A DNA stretch of 64,000 nt from Agarivorans sp. TSD2052. GTDB taxonomy: Bacteria; Pseudomonadota; Gammaproteobacteria; Enterobacterales; Celerinatantimonadaceae. This document shows positions 38,706 through 46,708 of this stretch, one piece after another. The notes under the pieces are model-generated. The model was given only the letters and a program-made list of their open reading frames with translations. It was not told the DNA's origin and did not search any database. The stretch is taken from contig NZ_CP096670.1 in assembly GCF_023238625.1 (NCBI RefSeq), forward strand, positions 2,097,501 to 2,161,500, written 5' to 3'. The position numbers and the translations under genes are program-made. How positions within the stretch are numbered: position 1 is the stretch's first letter; each line of letters opens with the position of its first letter.

Positions 38706-39266
38706 CTATTTTTGTTCCTCAATGATTGCTACGTCAATTTGGTTTAGTTGCCAATCCCAGTTTTTAGTCGTCGTAGGCAAGGCACGCATTTCAATACAAT
38801 CTGTAGGGCAGGGAGCAACACACAACTCACAACCGGTACACTCTTTAGTAATTACCGTATGCATATGTTTATTCGCGCCCATTATCGCGTCTACTGGACA
38901 GGCTTGGATACATTTTGTACAACCTATGCAAGCATCTTCAATAATAAAGGCCACTTTTTTTCGGTCATCATCTTTAACCGCTGATTCATCCAGTGGAATG
39001 GCTTCAACACCTAATAACTCGGCTATTTTAGCGACTGTTTCTTCTCCGCCAGGAGGACACTTATTGATGGCTTCGCCATTGGCAATGGCTTCAGCGTAGG
39101 GTTTGCAGCCGGGGTGACCACACTGCCCACATTGAGTTTGTGGTAGTAAGGCTTCTACTTGATCGGCAATCGGATTGCCTTCGACTTTATATTTGATCGC
39201 GGCGTAGCCTAAAATGGCGCCAAATATCAAAGCTAATAGGGTGATTGCTACTAGGGCTTCTAACAT
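38706..39266 (-). CDS. rnfB: Rnf complex subunit RnfB (ferredoxin-like)
   Basis: Electron-entry subunit. An N-terminal membrane helix (about 3-25) is followed by an Fe-S domain, [16 protein letters not shown] with CPPGG, and two ferredoxin clusters, [16 protein letters not shown] and [16 protein letters not shown]. Length 186 is close to E. coli RsxB (192). It directly precedes rnfC with no gap. Confidence 0.96.
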   Translation of the reverse strand: MLEALVAITLLALIFGAILGYAAIKYKVEGNPIADQVEALLPQTQCGQCGHPGCKPYAEAIANGEAINKCPPGGEETVAKIAELLGVEAIPLDESAVKDDDRKKVAFIIEDACIGCTKCIQACPVDAIMGANKHMHTVITKECTGCELCVAPCPTDCIEMRALPTTTKNWDWQLNQIDVAIIEEQK

Positions 39267-39275
39267 ATTCCAATA

Positions 39276-39854
39276 CTACTTAATTAAGCCGGCAAACCCG
39301 ACGAAGGCTAAAGACATTAATCCGGCTGTGATCATGGCGATCGCAGCACCCTTAAACGGAACCGGGATATCTGCAACAACTAAGCGCTCTCGCATCGCGG
39401 AAAAAAGAATCAACACTAGAGAAAAGCCTGCAGCTGCACCAAAACCATAGATGATTGATTCAAACAAATCATGCTGTTCGTTGATGTTTAATAAGGCCAC
39501 CCCTAAAACCGCACAATTTGAGGTTATTAATGGCAAATAGATACCTAATACTCTATGTAAAGCAGGGCTGGCTTTTTGCACAAACATCTCGGTGAATTGC
39601 ACGACTACCGCAATCACCAGAATAAAGCTCATAGTGCGCAGGTAGATAATATCTAGTGGTGCTAATATATATTGCTCCACTAAATAAGAGCTCATTGAGG
39701 CTAAAGTCAGTACAAAGGTTGTAGCCAAGGCCATACCAATAGCCGTCTCTACTTTACTAGAAACGCCCATGAAGGGGCATAAGCCCAAAAATTTAACGAG
39801 TACAAAATTATTGACCAGTACAGTACTAATCAATAACAACAAATATTCAGTCAT
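39276..39854 (-). CDS. rnfA: Rnf complex subunit RnfA
   Basis: First gene of the rnf operon; a six-helix membrane protein paralogous to Rnf[29 protein letters not shown] and [16 protein letters not shown] are family hallmarks. Length 192 versus 193 in E. coli. It is divergent from nrdD, and the shared 346-bp control region holds an FNR-type box, so oxygen control of rnf from the same region is possible. Confidence 0.96.
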   Translation of the reverse strand: MTEYLLLLISTVLVNNFVLVKFLGLCPFMGVSSKVETAIGMALATTFVLTLASMSSYLVEQYILAPLDIIYLRTMSFILVIAVVVQFTEMFVQKASPALHRVLGIYLPLITSNCAVLGVALLNINEQHDLFESIIYGFGAAAGFSLVLILFSAMRERLVVADIPVPFKGAAIAMITAGLMSLAFVGFAGLIK

Positions 39855-40000
39855 TTAAGTAAGATGCAGCGAAACCAGCGGCTATTATCCTCGTTTAATC
39901 ACCGTATAACAACCGTCAGTTCAATGTGGGAAAGGAACCAATAATTTGCCGTGATAAATGATACATTTCTGAGCAAACAAATTAAGTTATTTAGCTTCGA

Positions 40001-40014
40001 TTGATCTTGATCAT
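40001..40014. promoter_or_regulatory. FNR-type binding site upstream of nrdDG
   Basis: TTGATCTTGATCAT matches TTGAT-N4-ATCAA at nine of ten positions. nrdDG is FNR-activated in E. coli, which supports function here. It could also act on rnfA. Confidence 0.6.
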
Positions 40015-40045
40015 TTGAATTTGCTTTAACGATTAAATCACTCGA

Positions 40046-40061
40046 CTACCATATCTAGTGG
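40046..40061. promoter_or_regulatory. NrdR box 1 upstream of nrdD
   Basis: CTACCATATCTAGTGG fits the core of the NrdR box (acaCwATATxTwGtgt). NrdR is the ATP/dATP-sensing repressor of ribonucleotide reductase genes. A second box starts exactly 32 bp downstream. Confidence 0.75.
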
Positions 40062-40077
40062 GATCTACAATTTAGCA

Positions 40078-40093
40078 CCACAATATGTGGATA
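40078..40093. promoter_or_regulatory. NrdR box 2 upstream of nrdD
   Basis: CCACAATATGTGGATA, three helical turns from box 1, the spacing known for paired NrdR boxes. It contains the perfect dyad CCACA-ATA-TGTGG. Confidence 0.72.
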
Positions 40094-40200
40094 AGCGCTC
40101 CGCTTGGCTTTTTTCAGACCTTTTGTCTTTCCAGCCCTTTAGTAGCGTGATGTCCAGTGTTTTTTTAGTTAAATGAGTGAGATAAATTGGAGCATAAATC

Positions 40201-42321
40201 GTGAAAACAGTCGTGATAAAACGTGATGGAAGCCGTGTACCTTACGACGCAAAGCGGATTGTAGACGCAGTACTGAAAGCTGCTGAAGCTCTAGGTGTCA
40301 AAGATAACTTAGTTGCACTACAAATTGCCCAACAGGTCACCGAGCAGTTTTTAACTCAAACAGAAGTTGATATTAACGATATTCAATCGTCGGTAGAAAA
40401 CTGTTTGATGGAGAGCGACAATAAAACTTTGGCTCGTGCTTACATCGAATATCGCCACGATAGAGACGTGGCTCGCGACAAACGTAGTGTGCTTAATAGT
40501 GAAATTAGAGGTTTAGTTGAACAAAGCAATGCTGCTTTGTTAAATGAAAACGCCAATAAAGACAGCAAGGTCATTCCTACTCAACGCGACCTGTTAGCAG
40601 GTATTGTGGCTAAGCACTATGCTAAAACTCACTTGCTTCCAAGAGACGTAGTTAAAGCCCATGAAGCGGGTGAAATTCATTTTCACGATTTAGATTACGC
40701 CCCATTCTTTCCTATGTTCAATTGTATGTTGATCGATCTTGAAGGAATGCTCACCGGTGGATTTAAGATGGGCAATGCCGAAATCGAGACGCCAAAGTCG
40801 ATTTCGACGGCTACCGCGGTTACGGCACAAATTATTGCCCAGGTAGCTAGCCATATCTATGGCGGCACTACCATCAATCGTATTGACGAAATTTTGTCTC
40901 CTTACGTATTAAAGAGTCACGAAAAACATTTAGCCACAGCTAAACAGTGGAATATTGCTGACGCAGATGCTTACGCTAAGGCGCAAACAGAAAAAGAATG
41001 TCACGACGCATTCCAATCGCTAGAATATGAAGTAAATACCTTACATACCGCTAACGGTCAAACACCGTTCGTTACCTTCGGATTTGGCTTAGGTTCGTGT
41101 TGGGCTTCACGCCTTATTCAACGGTCTATTCTAGAAAACCGTATTGCAGGGCTTGGCAAAAATGCCAAAACAGCGGTATTCCCTAAACTGGTGTTTGCCA
41201 TTAAAGATGGCTTAAATCACAAGAAGGGCGATCCAAGTTACGATATTAAGCAACTGGCCCTTGAATGTGCGTCTAAGCGTATGTATCCCGATATTCTTAA
41301 TTACGAAAAGGTAGTGGAAGTAACGGGTTCATTTAAAACCCCTATGGGTTGTCGTAGTTTCTTAGGTCCCTACCAAGAAGATGGCAAGGACATACATGAC
41401 GGGCGTAACAACTTAGGCGTGGTTAGTTTAAACCTGCCTCGTATAGCGATTGAAGCAAAGGGCGATGAACAGCGCTTTTTTGAACTATTAGAACAGCGTT
41501 TAAGTGTGGCCAAAATGGGCTTAGATACTCGCATAGAGAGATTAAAAGGGGTGAAAGCCAAAGTTGCACCAATTCTCTACATGGAAGGGGCATGTGGTGT
41601 GAGGCTAAAAGCTGAAGATGACGTCTCTAAAATCTTTGAAAATGGTCGAGCTTCAATTTCCTTGGGGTATATTGGTCTTCATGAGACGGTTAACGCCTTA
41701 TATGGTAACGACCACCACGTTTATGACAACAAACAGCTGCAACAAAAAGCCTTAGGTATTGTTACGGCTCTAAAACAAGCCACGTTACGTTGGGAAAAAG
41801 AAAGTGGCTATGCATTTAGCCTTTACAGTACACCAAGTGAAAACTTGTGTGACCGTTTTTGTCGTTTAGATGCCAAAAAGTTTGGCGTAATTCAAGATGT
41901 TACCGATAAAGGCTACTACACCAATAGCTTTCATTTAGACGTAGAGAAAAAGGTAAACCCATTCGATAAAATTGACTTCGAATTGCCATATCCGTCGGTA
42001 ACCAGTGGTGGCTTTATTTGCTACGGTGAATACCCGAATATGCAAAATAATACTGAAGCACTGGAAGACGTATGGGACTATAGCTACAGTCGAGTGCCGT
42101 ATTACGGCACTAACACCCCAATTGATGAGTGTTATGAGTGCGACTATACCGGCGAATTTAACTGCACCAGTAAAGGTTTTGAGTGCCCATCATGTGGTAA
42201 TTCAGAAGCTAGCAAGGTGTCAGTGACACGACGAGTATGCGGCTATTTAGGCAGCCCCGATGCGCGCCCGTTTAACTACGGTAAGCAAGAAGAAGTTAAA
42301 CGACGAGTCAAACACCTGTAA
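40201..42321 (+). CDS. nrdD: Anaerobic ribonucleoside-triphosphate reductase NrdD
   Basis: Glycyl-radical class III ribonucleotide reductase that makes dNTPs without oxygen. An N-terminal ATP-cone (about 1-95, VIKRDGSRVPYDAKRI) provides allosteric activity control. The radical site is Gly681 in RVCGYLG, the same number as in E. coli. The Zn-binding motif CYECDYTGEF and CPSCG lies just before it. Start is GTG 40201 with TTGGAG upstream. Length 706 versus 712. It abuts nrdG. Regulation by FNR and NrdR is suggested by the upstream boxes. Confidence 0.97.
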   Translation: MKTVVIKRDGSRVPYDAKRIVDAVLKAAEALGVKDNLVALQIAQQVTEQFLTQTEVDINDIQSSVENCLMESDNKTLARAYIEYRHDRDVARDKRSVLNSEIRGLVEQSNAALLNENANKDSKVIPTQRDLLAGIVAKHYAKTHLLPRDVVKAHEAGEIHFHDLDYAPFFPMFNCMLIDLEGMLTGGFKMGNAEIETPKSISTATAVTAQIIAQVASHIYGGTTINRIDEILSPYVLKSHEKHLATAKQWNIADADAYAKAQTEKECHDAFQSLEYEVNTLHTANGQTPFVTFGFGLGSCWASRLIQRSILENRIAGLGKNAKTAVFPKLVFAIKDGLNHKKGDPSYDIKQLALECASKRMYPDILNYEKVVEVTGSFKTPMGCRSFLGPYQEDGKDIHDGRNNLGVVSLNLPRIAIEAKGDEQRFFELLEQRLSVAKMGLDTRIERLKGVKAKVAPILYMEGACGVRLKAEDDVSKIFENGRASISLGYIGLHETVNALYGNDHHVYDNKQLQQKALGIVTALKQATLRWEKESGYAFSLYSTPSENLCDRFCRLDAKKFGVIQDVTDKGYYTNSFHLDVEKKVNPFDKIDFELPYPSVTSGGFICYGEYPNMQNNTEALEDVWDYSYSRVPYYGTNTPIDECYECDYTGEFNCTSKGFECPSCGNSEASKVSVTRRVCGYLGSPDARPFNYGKQEEVKRRVKHL

Positions 42322-42795
42322 ATGAATTATCTAAGTTATCATTCGGTTGATGTGGTAAATGGACAAGGTACCCGTTGTACCTTGTTCGTTGCTGGATGCG
42401 AGCATCAGTGTCGTGGCTGCTACAACCAAAAATCTTGGAGTTGCAATTCAGGCCACTTGTACACCGAACAACTTGAACAACAAATTATTGATGACCTAAA
42501 CGATCCTCGTATTCGGCGTAAAGGTTTAAGCCTTAGTGGCGGAGACCCTTTACATCCGAACAACGTAGCAGCGGTGCATCGTTTAGTTCAACGGGTAAAA
42601 ACCGAGTGTGTAGGCAAAGATATTTGGTTGTGGACGGGTTATCTATTGGCAGATCTAACCGCCAAACAACAAGCAGTAGTTAAGCTTGTTGATACCTTAA
42701 TAGACGGAAAATATGAGCAAGCCTTAGCCGATCCTAAATTGCAGTGGCGTGGAAGTAGTAACCAAGTCATTTACCAACAACCTCTGCACAACTAG
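42322..42795 (+). CDS. nrdG: Anaerobic NrdD-activating radical SAM enzyme NrdG
   Basis: Radical SAM activase that generates the glycyl radical on NrdD, drawing electrons from flavodoxin (fldA is in this window). The cluster motif is C26-X3-C30-X2-C33 in VAGCEHQCRGCYN; SGGDPLHP is the SAM-binding GGE-like motif. Length 157 versus 154 in E. coli. The ATG directly follows the nrdD stop. Its 3' end overlaps the convergent GGDEF/EAL gene by four bases. Confidence 0.97.
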   Translation: MNYLSYHSVDVVNGQGTRCTLFVAGCEHQCRGCYNQKSWSCNSGHLYTEQLEQQIIDDLNDPRIRRKGLSLSGGDPLHPNNVAAVHRLVQRVKTECVGKDIWLWTGYLLADLTAKQQAVVKLVDTLIDGKYEQALADPKLQWRGSSNQVIYQQPLHN

Positions 42796-44636
42796 CTAAT
42801 TAGCTCAGGTCGAGCGATTAAGTAGCCTTGTAAGCTATCAACATACATAGATTCTAATAATTGCTTTTGTTCAAGGGTTTCAACGCCCTGAGCGATAACC
42901 TGACAGCCTAAGCGATGTGATACTTCAACCAGCATACTGACAAACTGTTGGTTGGTTTTATCTTGTTCAAGTTGATGAACTAAATCGCTACTAATTTTCA
43001 CGTAATTGGGTTTTAGCTCTTTAAATAACTTAAATGAGCCAATGCCATTTCCGAAATCTGCGATTGCGGTGTGGCAACTATTACGGCGCAATACTTCAAA
43101 TAGCTTCTTGGCATTGTTTAAATACATGTCTAACACTTCTTCTTCAAGTTCAAACACGATTCGAGATTTTAACGTGGGGTAGGTCAGCAGTGTTTGCGTT
43201 AGCCATTCGCAAAACTCTGGGTCGATCAAAATAAGTTTGCTTAGGTTAATACCCCAACGGTACTCTGCTTTTTGGTTAGCAATGGTTTTTAATATGAAGG
43301 CTATCGTGGCTTTTTCTAATGCCACTATCATATCTAGGCGCTGAGCCATGACTAAAGTGGTTTCAGTAGGTAACTGTTGATCTCTATCAGACAAGAAGCG
43401 GATGAACACTTCATGATAAGCGGGCATGGTTCTGTGTAAGGATTGTATCGGCTGAGCTGCTAAGCGGAAGTTTTTCTTGGCAATTAGCGAACTAATAGTA
43501 CTGTGCCATTGTAATTCACTGTTCTCTAGCGTTTGGCTGTCTTCTAGTACTATCTCCCACCCATTAGGCGATAAGCTCTGAGCTATCGCTACAGCGGCGT
43601 CTGCACGGGCAATGACCTTCTCAATACTATCGCCAGGTTTTATCTCGGTGATACCGGTATATGCCGCACTTTGCATTTGCTTATTGTTGGTGTAGTCGTT
43701 GAGAGATGATTTAATACCTTGGGCAACTTGACTCACGCGGCTAGCAGGAAAGTGAGGTATAATTAGCGCAAACTCTGCTCCGAGCAGGCGATATAACAGG
43801 CTGCTGTGGTATTCTTTGCGGCAGTAATCAACGATCTTTGCCACATCTTTTATGTAGTCATCACCTGCTTGATGGCCGCGGGCTTTGTTTATATCTTGAA
43901 GCTGTGAGGCCCTCACTAGAAACAAAACGGTATCTTTAGCGTTTTCTTTTAATAGCCCTTGCATCTGCTGGCGAAAAGCGTGTCGATTTAGTTGGCCGGT
44001 TAAAGGATCTAAAGCTACCTGCTTTTCTAATTGTTTTATGGCGTGCTTTTGTTGACGAATCTGCTGAGTTAATTCTAGCTTTTGTTCTTTTATCAATTCA
44101 CCAACAGCGCCCAAAACAGGTTTCTCATCAACTAAACGCTCGGCACTAATTAATTTTTTGAGTTTTGATTTGACCCGAGAAATGGCACGCAAATACAGCA
44201 TACTTGTCAAAAAGTAACCCAAAACACATAAACTAGCGATGGTTAAATACAGCTTTAAATACCCGTCACTAACAAACTCAAAGGAAGGTTTGAAGTTGAC
44301 TTGGTATTTACCAACCTGAATGGTCTGCAAGCGTGTTTTAGCGGGCTCGGCAAGCTCTACTAGCCAGTGTTGAGTTGGTCCCACCAGCGCCAAAGTATTA
44401 TCTATCGCTAACTGAGTAGAAATAAAGCTAAGCTTATGATGGTCTCGAAGCTCTGATAGATAATCTTGATTAAGTTGACTTGCCTCGCTTAACTGTAAGC
44501 TGAGTAGGGCGTTTATTTGCTGGTTTTCTCGTGCTAAATCTAATTTAAAAAGCTGTACGTGTACCCCAACCAGCGCAACCCACAATGCGATAAATAAGAA
44601 AGCATTTACAACAAAGAATGTTCTAAGACCTTTCAT
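42792..44636 (-). CDS. Membrane protein with degenerate GGDEF and EAL domains (CsrD/LapD-like)
   Basis: Numbering from a TTG at 44651: membrane helices at about 10-35 and 131-156 flank a periplasmic region, then a coiled coil (180-212), GGDEF (213-370) and EAL (383-619). The cyclase site reads LGAEF (290-294) in place of GGDEF, so synthesis is not expected. The EAL site reads EVF (414-416) and the metal motif DDFG is ADFG (531-534), while other residues (NLSK, ELEEE, VKIS, QGVE) remain; phosphodiesterase activity is doubtful. Such proteins act as c-di-GMP receptors (LapD) or RNA-turnover adaptors (CsrD). The start ATG 44636 follows AGGA. Confidence 0.8.
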   Translation of the reverse strand: MKGLRTFFVVNAFLFIALWVALVGVHVQLFKLDLARENQQINALLSLQLSEASQLNQDYLSELRDHHKLSFISTQLAIDNTLALVGPTQHWLVELAEPAKTRLQTIQVGKYQVNFKPSFEFVSDGYLKLYLTIASLCVLGYFLTSMLYLRAISRVKSKLKKLISAERLVDEKPVLGAVGELIKEQKLELTQQIRQQKHAIKQLEKQVALDPLTGQLNRHAFRQQMQGLLKENAKDTVLFLVRASQLQDINKARGHQAGDDYIKDVAKIVDYCRKEYHSSLLYRLLGAEFALIIPHFPASRVSQVAQGIKSSLNDYTNNKQMQSAAYTGITEIKPGDSIEKVIARADAAVAIAQSLSPNGWEIVLEDSQTLENSELQWHSTISSLIAKKNFRLAAQPIQSLHRTMPAYHEVFIRFLSDRDQQLPTETTLVMAQRLDMIVALEKATIAFILKTIANQKAEYRWGINLSKLILIDPEFCEWLTQTLLTYPTLKSRIVFELEEEVLDMYLNNAKKLFEVLRRNSCHTAIADFGNGIGSFKLFKELKPNYVKISSDLVHQLEQDKTNQQFVSMLVEVSHRLGCQVIAQGVETLEQKQLLESMYVDSLQGYLIARPELIS

Positions 44637-44798
44637 ATACATCCTGTACAATAAAGCATCATCCGTAACCGCCTATGATACATGCAAACAATAGACTTAT
44701 CTATCAGATGGTTAGCTGTTTAGCAGTTAAATATAATATTAAGATGGTTGGTTTGCTAAAGAAATGCAAGAAAAGACGAGAATTAGTACACTAATTGT

Positions 44799-45155
44799 TT
44801 AATTTGTACGTGCTTTTAGCCATTCCAGCAGTGTGGCCAAAAATGCAGGAGAATAAGCACTTTCATCTCCAAGGCCGGGCTTATCCCAACTAAAAACAGC
44901 AAAGCCAGCGTCGAGTATCACTTGCTAGTAACGTCGTTAGTATCCATAAGTGTCATAGGGCATTTCGCCATCGCCCGTTATAAAAAACGACACCTTTTAT
45001 CTATTCCGTATTGGCTGATGTTTTGTAACAAGCAGCAATCGATATTCGCCATGTTGGAAGGTAGGCCGTTCTTCGATGGATTTGGCCAGTGCGAAAGTAC
45101 TACTGCTAATTATAATAAGTGTAATAAATAGCTGAGTGAATCGCTTTGGTTTCAT
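44799..45155 (-). pseudogene. Decayed exported alpha/beta-hydrolase-like gene
   Basis: One continuous minus-strand frame of 119 codons, interrupted by three in-frame stops (TAA at 44997-44999, then TAA and TAG about 20 and 24 codons on). It starts with a good ribosome site (AAGGGGA) and a signal peptide (FITLIIISSSTFALA). It then reads VSFFITGDGEMPYDTYGY and, past the stops, LDAGFAVFSWDKPGLGDES, which resembles the strand-loop-strand start of alpha/beta hydrolases. The frame ends after the stretch ATLLEWLKARTN, so the catalytic Ser/Asp/His part is missing. The gene is dead both by nonsense changes and by truncation. Confidence 0.75.
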
Positions 45156-45171
45156 GGTTTGATTCCCCTTA

Positions 45172-45524
45172 ACAAAATATTATAGCGCGCTTGGTGTGTG
45201 ACTTGATGACCTCTCGACTTAAGTCTTCCTTGATTGGTTACGAAAACCGCAAAAGAAAGACAGAAAATAATGTGAGTATAATGGGAGGGGGTAGTGGGAT
45301 TTGCCTAATGAACAAAGGGGCGGGTAGGGTTCAAGTCTACGGTTAGCGCGAACTCTTTTCTTTTAGTTAGCCTAACAGATTGGGTTTGGCTGTAGATGAT
45401 GTAGTTGCTTGCCACGATGGAGATACTGTTCGATAAACCACAGAGATAGTGTCGCTGTTTATCTATAGGCTCAAAGGTCTAAAGTTAGCACATTTATCAA
45501 TAGGAAATGGCGAGGAGGAGATTC
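45172..45524. other. Non-coding stretch before the tRNA-Asn array terminator
   Basis: About 350 bases with no supported gene, repeat or strong promoter. A short plus-strand frame at 44922-45131, next to this region, is opposite the pseudogene and was not called. Confidence 0.5.
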
Positions 45525-45552
45525 AAAAAAAGACGTCATAAGACGTCTTTTT
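45525..45552 (-). terminator. Terminator of the tRNA-Asn array
   Basis: Perfect stem AAAAAGACGTC/GACGTCTTTTT with loop ATAA, and a seven-U run on the minus strand, just after the last tRNA. Confidence 0.88.
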
Positions 45553-45560
45553 CTGGAATT

Positions 45561-45636
45561 TGGCTCCCCAGGTTGGGTTTGAACCAACGACACATGGATT
45601 AACAGTCCACCGCTCTACCAACTGAGCTACTGGGGA
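45561..45636 (-). tRNA. tRNA-Asn (GTT), array copy 5 (last transcribed)
   Basis: 76-nt cloverleaf with encoded CCA; anticodon loop CTGTTAATC gives GTT. This copy has the G7-C66 acceptor pair. Confidence 0.97.
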
Positions 45637-45663
45637 ATTATAAGGTATATCTAGATAGTTAAG

Positions 45664-45739
45664 TGGCTCCCCAAGTTGGGCTTGAACCAACGACACATGG
45701 ATTAACAGTCCACCGCTCTACCAACTGAGCTATTGGGGA
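45664..45739 (-). tRNA. tRNA-Asn (GTT), array copy 4
   Basis: 76-nt tRNA; the acceptor pair 7-66 is A-U rather than G-C, and the T loop differs by one base from copies 1 and 5. Confidence 0.97.
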
Positions 45740-45767
45740 ATTCTTAAAATCTATCTAATTATATGAT

Positions 45768-45843
45768 TGGCTCCCCAAGTTGGGCTTGAACCAACGACAC
45801 ATGGATTAACAGTCCACCGCTCTACCAACTGAGCTATTGGGGA
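45768..45843 (-). tRNA. tRNA-Asn (GTT), array copy 3
   Basis: 76-nt tRNA with encoded CCA; carries the A7-U66 acceptor pair. Confidence 0.97.
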
Positions 45844-45876
45844 ATCATATAAGGTCTAACCTATTGTAATCAAGAT

Positions 45877-45952
45877 TGGCTCCCCAAGTTGGGCTTGAAC
45901 CAACGACACATGGATTAACAGTCCACCGCTCTACCAACTGAGCTATTGGGGA
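45877..45952 (-). tRNA. tRNA-Asn (GTT), array copy 2
   Basis: 76-nt tRNA with encoded CCA; carries the A7-U66 acceptor pair, like copies 3 and 4. Confidence 0.97.
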
Positions 45953-45979
45953 ATCTTGATTTGTACTTAAACTAGGATT

Positions 45980-46055
45980 TGGCTCCCCAGGTTGGGTTTG
46001 AACCAACGACACATGGATTAACAGTCCACCGCTCTACCAACTGAGCTACTGGGGA
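45980..46055 (-). tRNA. tRNA-Asn (GTT), array copy 1 (promoter-proximal)
   Basis: 76-nt tRNA identical to copy 5 (G7-C66). The array promoter lies 25 bases upstream. Confidence 0.97.
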
Positions 46056-46080
46056 ATCGCTTTGCTTAAGTGCGGGGCGC

Positions 46081-46109
46081 ATAGTAATAATTGCCCCTAT
46101 AGCTGTCAA
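46081..46109 (-). promoter_or_regulatory. Promoter of the tRNA-Asn array
   Basis: Minus strand: consensus TTGACA - 17 bp - TACTAT, followed by the GC-rich discriminator GCGCCCCGC expected for stringent control. Confidence 0.85.
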
Positions 46110-46313
46110 CTACTTCTACATCAAAAATGAGATTTTGTGTCTGTTTGCTCAAACTACATGCAGTTATGAGCAAATGCTGATCAAAACTCGATCTGTTGGT
46201 ACAAAAATTGGTCAGCAGTGTAAATGAAGATAAAACATAAGCAACATTCAGTCAGCTTACACTGAGTTTTTTTATACACAACTTCTAAAAGCCTTTGATG
46301 CTGCCCCTTTGCG

Positions 46314-46344
46314 ATAGTTATCCACTGATTTTGTGGATAACTAT
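46314..46344. repeat. Inverted repeat made of two DnaA-box-like sequences
   Basis: Perfect 12-bp arms ATAGTTATCCAC and GTGGATAACTAT with a seven-base loop. The right arm with its flanking T is TGTGGATAA, a perfect DnaA box on the minus strand; the left is TTATCCACT (eight of nine). Confidence 0.7.
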
Positions 46345-46537
46345 GTGCATCAAATTAAACAATCTCTCTGTAGCCCAATGAATATAGGCTATCAGCGTAA
46401 AATTGATCTAAATCTGTTTATTGTGATTACTTATTAAAAACAATGGCTTACATTATATTTGGAGTAAAAGCTCAAAAAATAGACGCGACTAAAATTTTTT
46501 ATGTACATGTAAAAAAAAGTGTGCATTACTTTTCATT

Positions 46538-46553
46538 ACAGTAACGTTACTGT
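46538..46553. promoter_or_regulatory. 16-bp perfect palindrome upstream of uvrB
   Basis: ACAGTAACGTTACTGT, fully self-complementary, 155 bases before uvrB. It looks like an operator for a dimeric regulator, but it is not the LexA arrangement and I cannot name the binder. Confidence 0.5.
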
Positions 46554-46708
46554 CCCCAAAATAGCCGTTTCTGCTACAAAAAGCCAAATGCCACTATAGT
46601 ATTCTGAGTCATTAGGAAATGATTGTGAGATACAATACTGATGTTTAATCTGGCGTCTATTAAAGTAGAATGTAAACTTATTGATTTTTGATGACTGGTT
46701 ACTATGCA

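Larger units (their letters stand above)
39855..40200. other. Divergent control region between rnfA and nrdD
   Basis: 346 bases without a gene. Contents: an FNR-type box (40001-40014), two NrdR boxes (40046-40061 and 40078-40093), and a TTGGAG ribosome site before nrdD. I did not identify a clear rnf promoter. Confidence 0.7.
46110..46708. other. AT-rich 600-bp region between the tRNA-Asn promoter and uvrB
   Basis: No supported gene. It contains a TTATACACA DnaA-box-like site (46272-46280), an inverted repeat of TTATCCAC-type boxes (46314-46344), a 16-bp palindrome (46538-46553) and several A/T runs. No clear LexA box for uvrB was found. Confidence 0.6.

Noticed and set aside
44922..45131. 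Plus-strand 69-codon reading frame
   Set aside because: It lies opposite the hydrolase relic, whose signal peptide and motifs are on the minus strand; the plus-strand protein has no recognisable features.
44997..45155. A separate 52-residue exported protein
   Set aside because: The frame continues past the stop with alpha/beta-hydrolase-like sequence, so this is better read as the start of a pseudogene. Stop-codon recoding was considered, but three stops of two types make it unlikely.
46272..46344. A replication origin
   Set aside because: Only three DnaA-like boxes and no origin-linked genes (dnaA, dnaN, gidA, rpmH) are present.
46640..46660. LexA box for uvrB (CTGATGTTTAATCTGG)
   Set aside because: Only the first three bases and a weak right half fit CTGT-N8-ACAG; too poor to call.
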